The position numbers were made by a program, and so were the translations under genes. Under the pieces are notes generated by a model. The model made no database searches. It had not been told where the DNA came from and worked only from the letters and a program-made list of their open reading frames with translations. This document shows, piece after piece, positions 42,297 through 51,251 of a DNA stretch of 64,000 bases. Within the stretch, counting starts at the first letter, position 1. Every line of letters starts with the position of its first letter. This stretch comes from Treponema saccharophilum DSM 2985. GTDB taxonomy: Bacteria; Spirochaetota; Spirochaetia; Treponematales; Treponemataceae. The stretch is from NCBI RefSeq assembly GCF_000255555.1, contig NZ_AGRW01000048.1:1-64000 (forward strand). The letters run 5' to 3'.

Positions 42297-43232
42297 ATGA
42301 ACGAAATGAAAAGACAGAAAATCCTCAGCATAGGAAACGTGTCGGTTGACATAAAGGCGTACAGCCTTGAGGAAGACACGAGCGAGGCGTACAGGGACGG
42401 CACGATAGACCTCGTTCCCGGAGGGGTCGGGCGCGGAATGGCTATGAACCTGAACCATCTCGGGCTTGATTCGTACATTTATTCGGCGGTCGGCGACGAC
42501 ATATTCGGCGACTATCTGCGCCATGGCATGAACGCGGAAGGAATCAACACGAAGCTGCTCAAAACGATTCCGGGGCAGTCGACATCCCTTTTTTCGGTAA
42601 TGTCGAGCGTCGGAAGCCGCGCGTCCTGCATTTATTCGACAAAAATCCTGTCGAACATCGATTTTGGCGATGACGCCGTGTCGTTCATCGAATCGGAGCA
42701 TATCGGAAGCCTCGCGCTCGACTCGAATCTTTCCGAGGAAACGCTCGGGAAAATCTACGCGTACAAATCATCTCATCCTGAACTGTTCGTTTTCCAGAAC
42801 GCGACGTCGCCGGACATTGCCGGAAAATCGCTTCCGTACGCAAAATCGATTGATTTGTTTGCCTGCAACGAATTTGAGGCTGCCGCGATTCTCGGCGAGG
42901 AACCCGTGATGGATATTTCCACGGTCGAAAAATTCCGCGCGCTCGGGTTCGGCGATTTCATCGTGACGTTCGGCGGAAGGGGAGTGCTCGTCGCAGTCGG
43001 TGCGGACACGTATATCGAGCCGCCGTACTCGCCCGTCGAAGTCGTCGATACAATCGGTGCGGGCGACGCGTTCGCATCCGGATTTCTCATGGGCTTCCTT
43101 GAGCGCGAGCCGGTGCGGAACTGCATCAGGTACGGGCTTGTCTGCGCGAAGGAAACTCTCCTGACGCGCCAGACTGTCAGCAAAAGATTGTCGCGCGATT
43201 TCGTCATGTCGTTTCTTCAGCCGGGCGAGTGA
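42297..43232 (+). CDS. PfkB-family carbohydrate/nucleoside kinase
   Basis: Cytoplasmic ribokinase-like kinase, 311 residues. N-terminal ILSIGNVSVDIKAY, the substrate motif PGGVGRGMAMNLNHLGLDSY and the C-terminal DTIGAGDAFASGF with catalytic Asp. GGVGR.(M/V)A.NL is close to pseudouridine kinases, but no pseudouridine-5'-phosphate glycosidase gene is adjacent, so sugar specificity is left open. No Shine-Dalgarno; the promoter abuts the start codon. It stands alone after the large repeat array. Confidence 0.8.
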   Translation: MNEMKRQKILSIGNVSVDIKAYSLEEDTSEAYRDGTIDLVPGGVGRGMAMNLNHLGLDSYIYSAVGDDIFGDYLRHGMNAEGINTKLLKTIPGQSTSLFSVMSSVGSRASCIYSTKILSNIDFGDDAVSFIESEHIGSLALDSNLSEETLGKIYAYKSSHPELFVFQNATSPDIAGKSLPYAKSIDLFACNEFEAAAILGEEPVMDISTVEKFRALGFGDFIVTFGGRGVLVAVGADTYIEPPYSPVEVVDTIGAGDAFASGFLMGFLEREPVRNCIRYGLVCAKETLLTRQTVSKRLSRDFVMSFLQPGE

Positions 43233-43341
43233 TTTTCATCGCCGCCGATGGGCGCGTTTTTTATGGTGATGAAGAGCCGCGCGGGCGGAACAGCAAAAAA
43301 GGAACATTGTCATTTCACTTATACCGCCCGCACGGTTTCCG

Positions 43342-44328
43342 CTACCTGATTTTCGTCTTCTCGATTTCCCGCTGGAGAATCGAGAGGTCGTTTTCCGTCA
43401 TCGCGTAGCCGTGCCGCTCCTGCTTTTTCGCGTCGTAGGGAATTTCCGTTCCGTCGCTTTGGACGACGACGGTTCCGAACTCACGCCAGCCGGTCAGCGC
43501 GCTTCCTTTTTCCGGATAGACGGCGCGCGTTCCTCCTTCGTCCGTCCACAGAGCGCTGTCGTATTTTTCGGAAATCCTGCATTTTATCAGCGCGATTGAA
43601 TCCCATCTGTCAACGGAATCCTTCTTTCCCGTTCCCTGCGAGCGCCCGATGAAAATCTTTGCGCCCTCGCCCCTGTCCTCCGCGGTGAAATCGCAGTTGA
43701 TGAAGACAAATCCCGGGCGGGAATTTTTCGCGCGGCTCTGCAGGACGTATGCCGGACGTCCGTCGCCGCGGTTGTCGCGAATCGTGTGGAGCGTGCAGCC
43801 GTCGAAAAGCGCGGTGTCGCAGTATCCCCAGATGAAATCGACGTCGCCGCAGACGAAGCAGTTCTTGAAATGGGAGAACCCGCGCACGTGTATCGTGTCC
43901 TGCCTGCTTTTGAATTCCATCCCCTCGCAGAAAAGGAATCCCTTGTCGCAGTGGAAGCAGATTGCCTCTGCCTGGTTTCCGAGCGAGGCGTCGTCGTTCG
44001 TCTTGACGTGCGTGTTCTCTATCGTGAAGTTCCTGAGCGTCACGCGCGTGCATTCCATCCCGAACGTGATTACCGCGCGGTTTTCCGTGTCCTTGTGGAA
44101 CGCCTCGCAGTTTTCCCCGGAAAGCGCGCATTTTTTTGCGTCGCCCGATTCCGAGGCGATTGTCAGCGGGTTGGGAAGATTGTAGAAAATCCTGTCCATT
44201 AGCGCGCCCTTGTGTGTTCCGTCGGCGAGCGTGATGACGATTTCCTCTTCCGGGGCGATTTTCTCCGATTCGAGGAATGCGATTGCGGAAGAAAGGTTGT
44301 CTTCCGGAGTTATTCGAATATTTCTCAT
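43342..44328 (-). CDS. Pectinesterase (CE8), apparently intracellular
   Basis: Removes methyl esters from galacturonan. Right-handed beta-helix protein, 328 residues. CE8 motifs: GNQAEA (GNxA-like), SRQDTIHV (QD, first catalytic Asp), GDVDFIWG (second Asp; usually DFIFG) and IGRSQGT in place of LGRPW. From ATG 44328 the protein starts MRNIRITPEDNL and has no signal peptide, so it may act on imported oligomers. The longer frame upstream lacks homology. TATACT lies 7 bases before this ATG with no Shine-Dalgarno. Divergent from the NlpC/P60 gene. Confidence 0.83.
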   Translation of the reverse strand: MRNIRITPEDNLSSAIAFLESEKIAPEEEIVITLADGTHKGALMDRIFYNLPNPLTIASESGDAKKCALSGENCEAFHKDTENRAVITFGMECTRVTLRNFTIENTHVKTNDDASLGNQAEAICFHCDKGFLFCEGMEFKSRQDTIHVRGFSHFKNCFVCGDVDFIWGYCDTALFDGCTLHTIRDNRGDGRPAYVLQSRAKNSRPGFVFINCDFTAEDRGEGAKIFIGRSQGTGKKDSVDRWDSIALIKCRISEKYDSALWTDEGGTRAVYPEKGSALTGWREFGTVVVQSDGTEIPYDAKKQERHGYAMTENDLSILQREIEKTKIR

Positions 44329-44405
44329 GGTGTCGAGTATACGATATTTACCGGTTTGATGTTGGAAAGGAAATCGCGTATCATTTCTTATGGAGGAAAG
44401 GTGAA

Positions 44406-45377
44406 ATGAAATCAAAAATCGTGGTTGCTTTTTTTGCGCTGATTGTTGCGTGCGCTCCGTCGTTTTCCGATACGGACGGGGACGACATAATGAGGCTGAG
44501 TGCGCCGAAAGACGGGGAATTGTTTGTGCTTTCGGCGGAACCGAGCAAGAAAGATTTGATGTCCGGCGTGTCAAAGAATCTCAACGAGATAAAGGAGCAT
44601 CGGCTTGAACTTATCGGCCGCGTCCTCGTGAACCGCGCGGCTTTGGAGGCGAAAAACAGGACGACTGTCGATGAAGCCGGCTCGTCAAAATCATCCGTCT
44701 CCAAATCCCTCGAATCGAACAAGAATGCCGCCCGATCAAGAAAGCAGGAGCTCCTTGACGAGATGAAATCCCGGAAGGGTGGCTCAAAATCCGAGCAGAA
44801 AAAGGAAACAAAAGTGACAAAGGAAGAGCGGAATGAATCGAAAAGTGAGGCTGCCGCCCCCGCGCCCGTTTCCGTCACGAAAAAGGAAGACAATTCCGTC
44901 GCGCAGGGCGACACCGTGGAGAAGGCTGAGCGTCGGTTGGACAATGCCGCGGAAAAGCGCCGGAAATTCATCGATTGTGCGATGGGGCTTTTGGGTACGA
45001 AATACGTTTACGGCGGGAAAACGCCGCGCCCTGGAATCGACTGCTCGGGGCTTGTCTCGTATTCCGCGAAGCAGGGAATCGGCACGGACATGTCGGGCAA
45101 CGCGCAGATGATTTTCGACAAATGCACGCGAATTCCGCAGAAGGATGCCGTTCCCGGCGACCTCGTTTTCTTCAAGGCGCCGTCTGACAGCCGGATTTCG
45201 CACGTCGGAATCTATCTCGGGAACAACCAGATTGACAACGAATTCCGCAAAGGCGAGATTTTCCTCAATGCGGCTTCGGCAGGCCCGCGCACGGGTGTCG
45301 TCGTGAGCGGGCTTTCCGAGCCGTATTGGAAGAGGACGCTGTACGGTTTCGGCCGCTTCATCGCCCCGATGGAATAA
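44406..45377 (+). CDS. NlpC/P60 family peptidoglycan hydrolase, exported
   Basis: Cell-wall endopeptidase, 323 residues. Signal peptide MKSKIVVAFFALIVACAPSF; the Cys at ~16 might be lipidated. A charged, Lys/Glu-rich, probably coiled linker spans ~60-180. The C-terminal NlpC/P60 domain has catalytic Cys in GIDCSGLVSY and His in ISHVGIYLG, with YVYGGKTP before the Cys. The start at 44406 has GGAGG upstream. Confidence 0.88.
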   Translation: MKSKIVVAFFALIVACAPSFSDTDGDDIMRLSAPKDGELFVLSAEPSKKDLMSGVSKNLNEIKEHRLELIGRVLVNRAALEAKNRTTVDEAGSSKSSVSKSLESNKNAARSRKQELLDEMKSRKGGSKSEQKKETKVTKEERNESKSEAAAPAPVSVTKKEDNSVAQGDTVEKAERRLDNAAEKRRKFIDCAMGLLGTKYVYGGKTPRPGIDCSGLVSYSAKQGIGTDMSGNAQMIFDKCTRIPQKDAVPGDLVFFKAPSDSRISHVGIYLGNNQIDNEFRKGEIFLNAASAGPRTGVVVSGLSEPYWKRTLYGFGRFIAPME

Positions 45378-45430
45378 TCCGCTTCCCGTCAGAAAATAAT
45401 AAGGGGCTGTCCCAATACGTTTCTTGACTA

Positions 45431-45502
45431 GTGCCGTTCCGAATTTGTTTCAGAATCTGGGTGCTAGATATACTGCAGATGCTGAAACGAGTTCAGCATG
45501 AC
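45431..45502. repeat. Dispersed element with CCGAA..TTCAGAATC and GCTGAA..TTCAGC arms
   Basis: Two linked imperfect palindromes of a kind that recurs at about 15474-15506, 24479-24505, 39705-39733, 60629-60693 and 62284-62323. All are intergenic, near gene ends. Confidence 0.65.
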
Positions 45503-45542
45503 AATACTTTTCGGCCCCATGAATCTTCTGCGGGATGTGCCT

Positions 45543-46793
45543 TTATTCGACTGTTATTTCGAGGATGCTTCCGGCGTTCGAGAGCGTCGTCCGCTCGCCC
45601 GATTTCGCATCCTCAAGGTTGTATTTGTACGGAACAGCGAACGGTTTTTCGCTGACGGAATGGCGCGCGAAATCCTCGGCGTTCTTCTCGCTTAGTTCGG
45701 GAATGTTCCCGCTCGCGAAAAGCTTGTAGAACGTCGCGTCGCCCGGCTTCGATTTGTCGGCGCATCTGAGAATCATCTTTCCGGCGTGCTGCCCGAAAAC
45801 GTTGTTCTCGACTATGAACTGCGCCCCGATTCCCGGGCTGAGCGAATAGCCGCTGTTTTCCGGGTTTCCGATTTTATCGTAGACGTTGTTGTAGAGATGG
45901 ACTTCGCAGCCGCGCGTTCTCGGCATCCGCTGCGTCGCGTCGTGGTAATAATTGTGGTGTATCGTTATCTGCCTGTCCGTCGGGTTCGTGAATTTGTCGC
46001 TCGGTGCGATGAGCGTCACCTTGTCGTGGTTGTGGAATTCGCAGAACGAGATTGTCATGTTGTGGACAGCTTTCACGTCGAGGGCACCGTCGTGGTTGAA
46101 ATTCCTCGAAAGGTCGCGGCATGTTCCGTCGGAGAAAGTGCAGTGGTCAATCCAGATGTTTCTGGGGATGTAATCCGACGTGTATTTTCCCTTTTCGAAC
46201 GTTCCTTCCACGACGAGCTGGTCGGCGCTCGCCTTTTCGTTCTTGTATTCGGGAACCGACGTGTCGTATTCCGTCGAGCCGTGCGCGTCGTAGAATTCGA
46301 CGTTCCTGATGATGATGTTCTCCGCTTTCTGCTTCTCGCTTGCCTTTATCCGCAGTCCGCCGAACGCAATCCGCGCGTTTTTCGTCCCGAGAATCGTCGT
46401 GTTCGAGCCGATGTCGAACACGATGTCGGCGTGCAGCCTTTTGTGCGTCGTCTTGTCGAACGCGTCGTAGTAGCTGTGGTCGGAATCCGAAATTTTCCCG
46501 TCGCTGAGGTCGATCGTCCCCTCAAGAAGAATGACTTTGCTCTTGTCTCCGGAAATCGCGCGCGTGAATGCCTGGCGCTTTTTGACTGGATTCGGATGCG
46601 TCTCGTCGCTGATGGTGATGACCTGCGCTTTTGACGGATAGGTCGCGCCCGCAAGGTCGAAGAACCCGCCCGTCTGCTCGACTTTGTTTCCGAGTCTGAC
46701 CGTAAGCGGAATCAAATCCGTCTGCGTGCCCGCGAATATCCGCGCCGAAAGCACAAGCGCGATCGCCGCATACATAATCGGTTTTCTTTTCAT
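45543..46793 (-). CDS. Pectate lyase, PL1 family
   Basis: Secreted lyase cutting polygalacturonate by beta-elimination; 416 residues. The signal peptide is MKRKPIMYAAIALVLSARIFAG. Beta-helix motifs: NTTILGTKNARIAFGGLRI, IWIDHCTFSD (the PL1 vWiDH signature) and TQRMPRTRGCEVHLYNNVY, which carries the catalytic Arg (R.P..R) and H..NN.Y. Start ATG 46793 is preceded by AAGGAG about ten bases upstream. A terminator separates it from the hydrolase gene before it, so it has its own promoter. Confidence 0.92.
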   Translation of the reverse strand: MKRKPIMYAAIALVLSARIFAGTQTDLIPLTVRLGNKVEQTGGFFDLAGATYPSKAQVITISDETHPNPVKKRQAFTRAISGDKSKVILLEGTIDLSDGKISDSDHSYYDAFDKTTHKRLHADIVFDIGSNTTILGTKNARIAFGGLRIKASEKQKAENIIIRNVEFYDAHGSTEYDTSVPEYKNEKASADQLVVEGTFEKGKYTSDYIPRNIWIDHCTFSDGTCRDLSRNFNHDGALDVKAVHNMTISFCEFHNHDKVTLIAPSDKFTNPTDRQITIHHNYYHDATQRMPRTRGCEVHLYNNVYDKIGNPENSGYSLSPGIGAQFIVENNVFGQHAGKMILRCADKSKPGDATFYKLFASGNIPELSEKNAEDFARHSVSEKPFAVPYKYNLEDAKSGERTTLSNAGSILEITVE

Positions 46794-46809
46794 TGTGGAA
46801 AATCTCCTT

Positions 46810-46842
46810 ATAAAAAAATAGGCTGTCTGATTACAGGCAGCC
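46810..46842 (-). terminator. Terminator of the alpha/beta hydrolase gene
   Basis: On the minus strand GGCTGCCTG pairs with CAGACAGCC, followed by TATTTTTTT. Confidence 0.75.
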
Positions 46843-46899
46843 CTTATTCTCATCTTTTTTTCATCGTTGAACTATAGGCATTTCTGCGGATTTTTTTCA

Positions 46900-47952
46900 T
46901 CAAATCGCGCTGCGCTCTTTTCCGTATTTCGAGAGGAATTTTTTCACTTCCGCGTGGTACGTTTCCGGGTCGATGAGGTTCGCGATTGCGTGCGGAGAAT
47001 CCTGAATCCGTACGTACTTGTATTTTCCTGCCTGCGGGTTCGGCTCCATCGTCATCGAGCCGTTTATGTTGAGCATCGTCCCGAGGCAGTACGAGAAATT
47101 CGTCTCCGTCATCTCAATCGGGACGTATGCGTCCGCAGTTCCGTGGAAGAATAGAATCGGAATCTGATTCGCGCGCTCCTTGTTGAATTCGATTGCGTCG
47201 AGCGTCGAATACTCGCCCATGTCGAATCCGGCAAAACTCCTGACGAACAGGTTTCCGATTTTCATTATCGTTTTCGCCGTCGGGACTTTGCGGTCGTTCT
47301 TGAGGACCTTCCAGATGATTTCCTTCGGCGAGGTGAATCCGCAATCCGCGATGACGCCCCGCACGTTTGATGGAAGGTCAAGCCCGAGCGACATGACGCT
47401 CGTCGCGCATCCCATCGAGATTCCCTGGATGAAAACGGGATTTTCCTCGCCGTAGATTTCGTTCGCCTTGACTATCCAGCCGCGCAAATCGAACCGTTCC
47501 TTTACGCCGAACGTGATGAATTTTCCCTCGCTCTCTCCGTGCGTGCGTTGGAACGGCAGGATGATGTTGTAGCCGAGGTCGTGGTAGAAATGAATGAGCG
47601 ACGCGAATTCGCGCACGGGCTCCGACTGGTATCCGTGCATCAGAATCATCGTTCCCGCGGCACTCTTTTCCTCGCCGCCTCCCGCCGGAAGGTCGTACGC
47701 CACAAGCTTTAGCCCGTCGTCCGACTCGATTGTGATGCGCGCCGGATTCTGCATCTCGAACCACGTCTTTTCCTGAAGGAAATCGTCGTAGAATTTTTCC
47801 GTTCCGAAATATTTCCTGTTGATTTCCTCGGTCGGGTCGTTCCGCGAGAAAGATGGAAGGAAAACGAGCGCGTAGACTGCCGCCACGTACAGAATCAGAA
47901 GTCCCGCCGCAACAGCAAGCAGGGAACTCAGAATTTTGAAAATCTTTTTCAT
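46900..47952 (-). CDS. Membrane-anchored alpha/beta hydrolase
   Basis: Serine hydrolase, 350 residues, with one N-terminal hydrophobic anchor (residues 4-27), so the catalytic domain is probably outside the inner membrane. Oxyanion motif LMHGYQSE, nucleophile Ser in GISMGCAT, acid in HGTADAYVP and His in QDSPHAIANL. Resembles BAAT/S9-like hydrolases of unknown substrate. ATG 47952 is used, but AAGGGG lies 13 bases upstream, rather far; an in-frame GTG four codons earlier is too close to it. Confidence 0.78.
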   Translation of the reverse strand: MKKIFKILSSLLAVAAGLLILYVAAVYALVFLPSFSRNDPTEEINRKYFGTEKFYDDFLQEKTWFEMQNPARITIESDDGLKLVAYDLPAGGGEEKSAAGTMILMHGYQSEPVREFASLIHFYHDLGYNIILPFQRTHGESEGKFITFGVKERFDLRGWIVKANEIYGEENPVFIQGISMGCATSVMSLGLDLPSNVRGVIADCGFTSPKEIIWKVLKNDRKVPTAKTIMKIGNLFVRSFAGFDMGEYSTLDAIEFNKERANQIPILFFHGTADAYVPIEMTETNFSYCLGTMLNINGSMTMEPNPQAGKYKYVRIQDSPHAIANLIDPETYHAEVKKFLSKYGKERSAI

Positions 47953-48007
47953 AAAAAAGAACACACCCCTTGTCGTGCCGGAAATCCGGCAATCATTTCA
48001 AAGCATC

Positions 48008-48103
48008 CTGCTCAGAAAACGCCGGTTTTTGAGCAGTTTTTTTGGCGAAAATCGCCGGCAGATAAATAAACCTGTCCGGATTGCGCGTTTCCCGAACAGG
48101 TCT
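48008..48103. repeat. Two dispersed palindromes with CTGCTC and CCTGTCC arms
   Basis: CTGCTCAGAAAAC/GTTTTTGAGCAG with a T-run (48008-48037), then AAACCTGTCC/GAACAGGTCTG (48068-48103). Same family as 35331, 38487 and 39665. Confidence 0.6.
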
Positions 48104-48165
48104 GATAGCGGGCGGAACCATGCCGGCTGCTATCGTTCCGCCCGTGCCGTTTTTGCGTGACCGGC

Positions 48166-49782
48166 TTACGTTATGTCGTACGTCTCGCCGTATTTTACGA
48201 TTTGGACGTTCGGGAAGCCGTTCTCATTGAGGTACTCGCTCATGGCTTTCTGCGCGTCTTCCTCGCCGTGGACAAGGAAGATTTTCTTGAGGCGCGAGGT
48301 GTCTATCTCCTTGAGCCATTTCGTCGTCTCCTCGTAGTCCGCGTGCGCGCTGAACGCGTTTATCGTCTCGACTTTCGCGCGCACGTCGTATTCGTCGCCC
48401 ATTATCTTGACGACTTTCGCGCCGTCGCGAATCTTCCGCCCGAGCGTGTTCTCCGCCATGTAGCCGACGATGAGAATCGTGTTGTTCGGATTCGAGATGT
48501 TGTTCGCGATGTGGTGGACGATTCTTCCTGACTCGCACATTCCGTCCGCGCTGATGATAATCATCGGGCCTTCCTTGTCGTTGAGCTTCTTCGACTCGTC
48601 AACGGAATTTATCGATGAAAGCGCGCCGAACCCGAACGGGTTCTTGTGGTGCTGCAGGAACGCCTCGTGAACCTCGTGGCTGTAGCATTCCTGGTGAACC
48701 TGAAAGATGCTCGTCGCGTTTACCGCCATCGGCGAATCGATGTATATCGGGATTGACGGAATCTTCTTCTGGTCCACGAGCAGGTGGAAATAATAGACGA
48801 GTTCCTGCGTCCTTTCAATCGCGAATGACGGGATGATTATTTTTCCCTTTTTCTCGATTGCGCGCATGACCGTTTTCCGCAGCTCGTCCATCGCGACGCT
48901 CGCGATTTCGTGCTTCCTGTTTCCGTACGTCGATTCGAGGACGATGTAATCCGGCGGCGGAAGTTTCGTTGACGGATTCCTGATTATCGGCTTGAGCTTG
49001 CGTCCGAGGTCGCCCGTGTAGAGAATCCGTATCTCGTCCCGTCCCTCGCGCCTGTCGAATCCGCTCCGCCGCTCCGGGCCCGTGTACGCCGCCTGCTCGT
49101 CGGGGGTCGCCTTCCTTCTGTCGGGAACGGCCTGCCGCTTTTCCTTTCCTTCTTCCTTCGCTTCCTTGAGAAGCTTGAAGAACCTGCCCCAATAGGAAAG
49201 TTTCTTTTTCGGAGCGGTTTTTATCGGGTTGCCGTTCTCGTCGCGCTGACCTTTTATCGATATGTAGGCGAACGCGGAGCCGAGAATGTGCCCCGCGTCG
49301 TAGAATTCGAGGGTGACGTCATCTCCGATGTTCCGCTTCCTGTTGTAGGAGACGGTGATAATCTGGTTCGTCGCCTTCACGCAGTCGTTCTCGTCAAAAA
49401 GCGGCTGCCAGGTGAATTTCGTGCCGTTTTTGAGCGCCTGCTTCCGCAAGTATTCGGCATCCCGCGCCTGAATTTTCGCGCTGTCCATCATGACAATGTC
49501 GGCAAGGTCGCGCGTTGCCGGTGTCGCGTAGATGTCCCCGTTGAATCCCTTCTTTATGAGAACGGGAAGAAGTCCGACATGGTCGTAGTGCGCGTGCGTG
49601 AGGATTACCGCTTTGATTTTATCGACGGAAATGTCGAAGTTGCGGTTTTTCTCGTCAGCTTGGGCGCGTTTCCCTTGAAATGCGCCGCAATCGACCATGT
49701 AAGCTGTCCCGTCTATCTCGAAAATGTGTTTGGAGCCGGTAACTTCCTGAGCCGCCCCCAGCGAATAAAGCGTTACTGCCAT
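48166..49782 (-). CDS. Beta-CASP metallo-beta-lactamase RNase (Ysh1/CPSF-73-like)
   Basis: Zinc-dependent ribonuclease-type protein, 538 residues. Metal motifs HAHYDH (63-68), the DAGHILGS region with Asp/His ligands, and TGDLGR. The beta-CASP block has ESTYGNR, IPSFAIERTQEL, SADGMCESGRI and SAHADY, followed by FLVHGE. An insertion of about 70 residues (~180-249), before TGD, is charged and carries GPERRSGFDRREG, which I do not associate with the family. GGGGGG lies 6-7 bases before the ATG. RNA processing or decay is the expected role. Confidence 0.88.
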   Translation of the reverse strand: MAVTLYSLGAAQEVTGSKHIFEIDGTAYMVDCGAFQGKRAQADEKNRNFDISVDKIKAVILTHAHYDHVGLLPVLIKKGFNGDIYATPATRDLADIVMMDSAKIQARDAEYLRKQALKNGTKFTWQPLFDENDCVKATNQIITVSYNRKRNIGDDVTLEFYDAGHILGSAFAYISIKGQRDENGNPIKTAPKKKLSYWGRFFKLLKEAKEEGKEKRQAVPDRRKATPDEQAAYTGPERRSGFDRREGRDEIRILYTGDLGRKLKPIIRNPSTKLPPPDYIVLESTYGNRKHEIASVAMDELRKTVMRAIEKKGKIIIPSFAIERTQELVYYFHLLVDQKKIPSIPIYIDSPMAVNATSIFQVHQECYSHEVHEAFLQHHKNPFGFGALSSINSVDESKKLNDKEGPMIIISADGMCESGRIVHHIANNISNPNNTILIVGYMAENTLGRKIRDGAKVVKIMGDEYDVRAKVETINAFSAHADYEETTKWLKEIDTSRLKKIFLVHGEEDAQKAMSEYLNENGFPNVQIVKYGETYDIT

Positions 49783-50020
49783 GATAAGCCCCCCTTGATG
49801 TAGATTTTTGGATTTGCTGCGGAAAATCCTCCTCGTTCCCGCGAGCCGTGACAGATTTTTACCATTTTAAAACGGAATGCCCCATTTCTCAATTTATTAT
49901 TTGATTTTTCAAGAATCCGGCGGAAAAATCGCGCTCGGGGCGGACGGGTAAGCGCGTCTTCCTGTTCTTTGACATCTTGCCTAGACTGTCTTTTTTTCCG
50001 AAAATAGAAGTGAAAAAATC

Positions 50021-51169
50021 TTGTCAGAGGTCATTTTGTTTACACGAGAAATATCTGCCGTTCCTGAACGACTTGTCAAAAACGGGAAGCCTGTCTTCGG
50101 GATTTTTAAAGGTTGTCCCAAACGCCTGGACATAAAGGGGGTAAAGGATCCTTTCGTCTCTTTTCCGGGACCGAGGATTTTCTCGAACCTCCGGATAAAA
50201 AGCTCCCTAATGTTCATGTTCTCAATCGGGCAGTATATCGGTGTAGTTGATTTTTTCGACCAGAAGGTTTTCGGGTATGCCGAGGTGCTTTTCTGGAACA
50301 AGGAGACGAAGCGGAAATTCTCTTACAGGAAACTGATGGGGCCGCGGCGGCGGTTCATACCGCACAACATGATTCTGGGATTCTGCGCGAGTTTCTGGAA
50401 GAACCGCTACATACGCATCAGCTGGGACCACGCGAGGAACCGCTTCTCTGCTGTTTTCAATTTGAAGGGAGATTCCTCCCGCCCCTCGGCAAGCGCCGCA
50501 TTCCGCGCGTCGTACATGGACGCCACGATGAACGAGACCGTTTCCGTGACGCCGTTCCCCACGAAGCGCCGGTGCTCTGCAACGTATTTTTCGACACCGC
50601 TGATTCACGGCTCGCTCTCGCTCGGCGCGACGAACCTTTCCGGGGCGGTCAACATGCCGGACTCGAACGGGCATTCGCTTTTGAAAGTCAACCGCGCGTA
50701 CTACAATATCTCATACGAGGGCGAATTCGCGCTTCTTTCCGGAATGGTCGAGGTGCGCAAAACGGTTTCCGTGAAGGATTCTGACGGGAACGAGACGGTC
50801 GAGACGATTTCCTCGATGAAACGGGTCTCGCTTCATCTGAGCGGTGCCGGCGAGAATCAGGTCGATGCGGACAGACTGAACCCGAACTTCATTTCCGTCG
50901 ACGGGAACGTGACGCCGCTTCCGTCGGTGCGGATTACGCATTCGGCGGGTTTTATGCGCGAATGGATAATCCAGGATTTCGAGAACATGGTCGACTTGAC
51001 GTTTACGCCGAGCCTGAATCACGTCCGCGACATGTCGCTTTTGTTTTTGGCTTCTAACACGAGGACAATTTTCGGAAAATTTGAGGGCGTGCTCAAAACA
51101 AGCGAGAACGAGGTCGTCGTCCTGCGGAATTTCGAGGGAATTGTCAGAAGCCAGACGATGAGATTGTAA
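50021..51169 (+). CDS. DUF2804 family protein
   Basis: 382 residues, no signal peptide, function unknown in the family. Features that place it are LVKNGKPVFGIFKGCPK, a beta-rich middle (HNMILGFCASFWKNR), and a C-terminal VDLTFTPSLNHVRDMSLLFLASNTRTIFGKFEG. The family fold suggests a lipid- or ligand-binding beta structure. The start is the TTG at 50021, since the conserved beginning lies close to it; no good Shine-Dalgarno is present, so the start is uncertain. Followed by another large gene on the same strand after 82 bases. Confidence 0.65.
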   Translation: MSEVILFTREISAVPERLVKNGKPVFGIFKGCPKRLDIKGVKDPFVSFPGPRIFSNLRIKSSLMFMFSIGQYIGVVDFFDQKVFGYAEVLFWNKETKRKFSYRKLMGPRRRFIPHNMILGFCASFWKNRYIRISWDHARNRFSAVFNLKGDSSRPSASAAFRASYMDATMNETVSVTPFPTKRRCSATYFSTPLIHGSLSLGATNLSGAVNMPDSNGHSLLKVNRAYYNISYEGEFALLSGMVEVRKTVSVKDSDGNETVETISSMKRVSLHLSGAGENQVDADRLNPNFISVDGNVTPLPSVRITHSAGFMREWIIQDFENMVDLTFTPSLNHVRDMSLLFLASNTRTIFGKFEGVLKTSENEVVVLRNFEGIVRSQTMRL

Positions 51170-51251
51170 TGCTTAAAGCCTGAGAAGGCTGTTTATAAGG
51201 CTCCGTCCGGCATTTGTTTTCCGGGCGCGTGCAAATGGTGGGAGATGTTTT

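Noticed and set aside
41542-42349. Open frames of 95-155 codons on both strands
   Set aside because: Made entirely of the heptamer and 80-base repeats; the frames stay open only because of the repeat composition.
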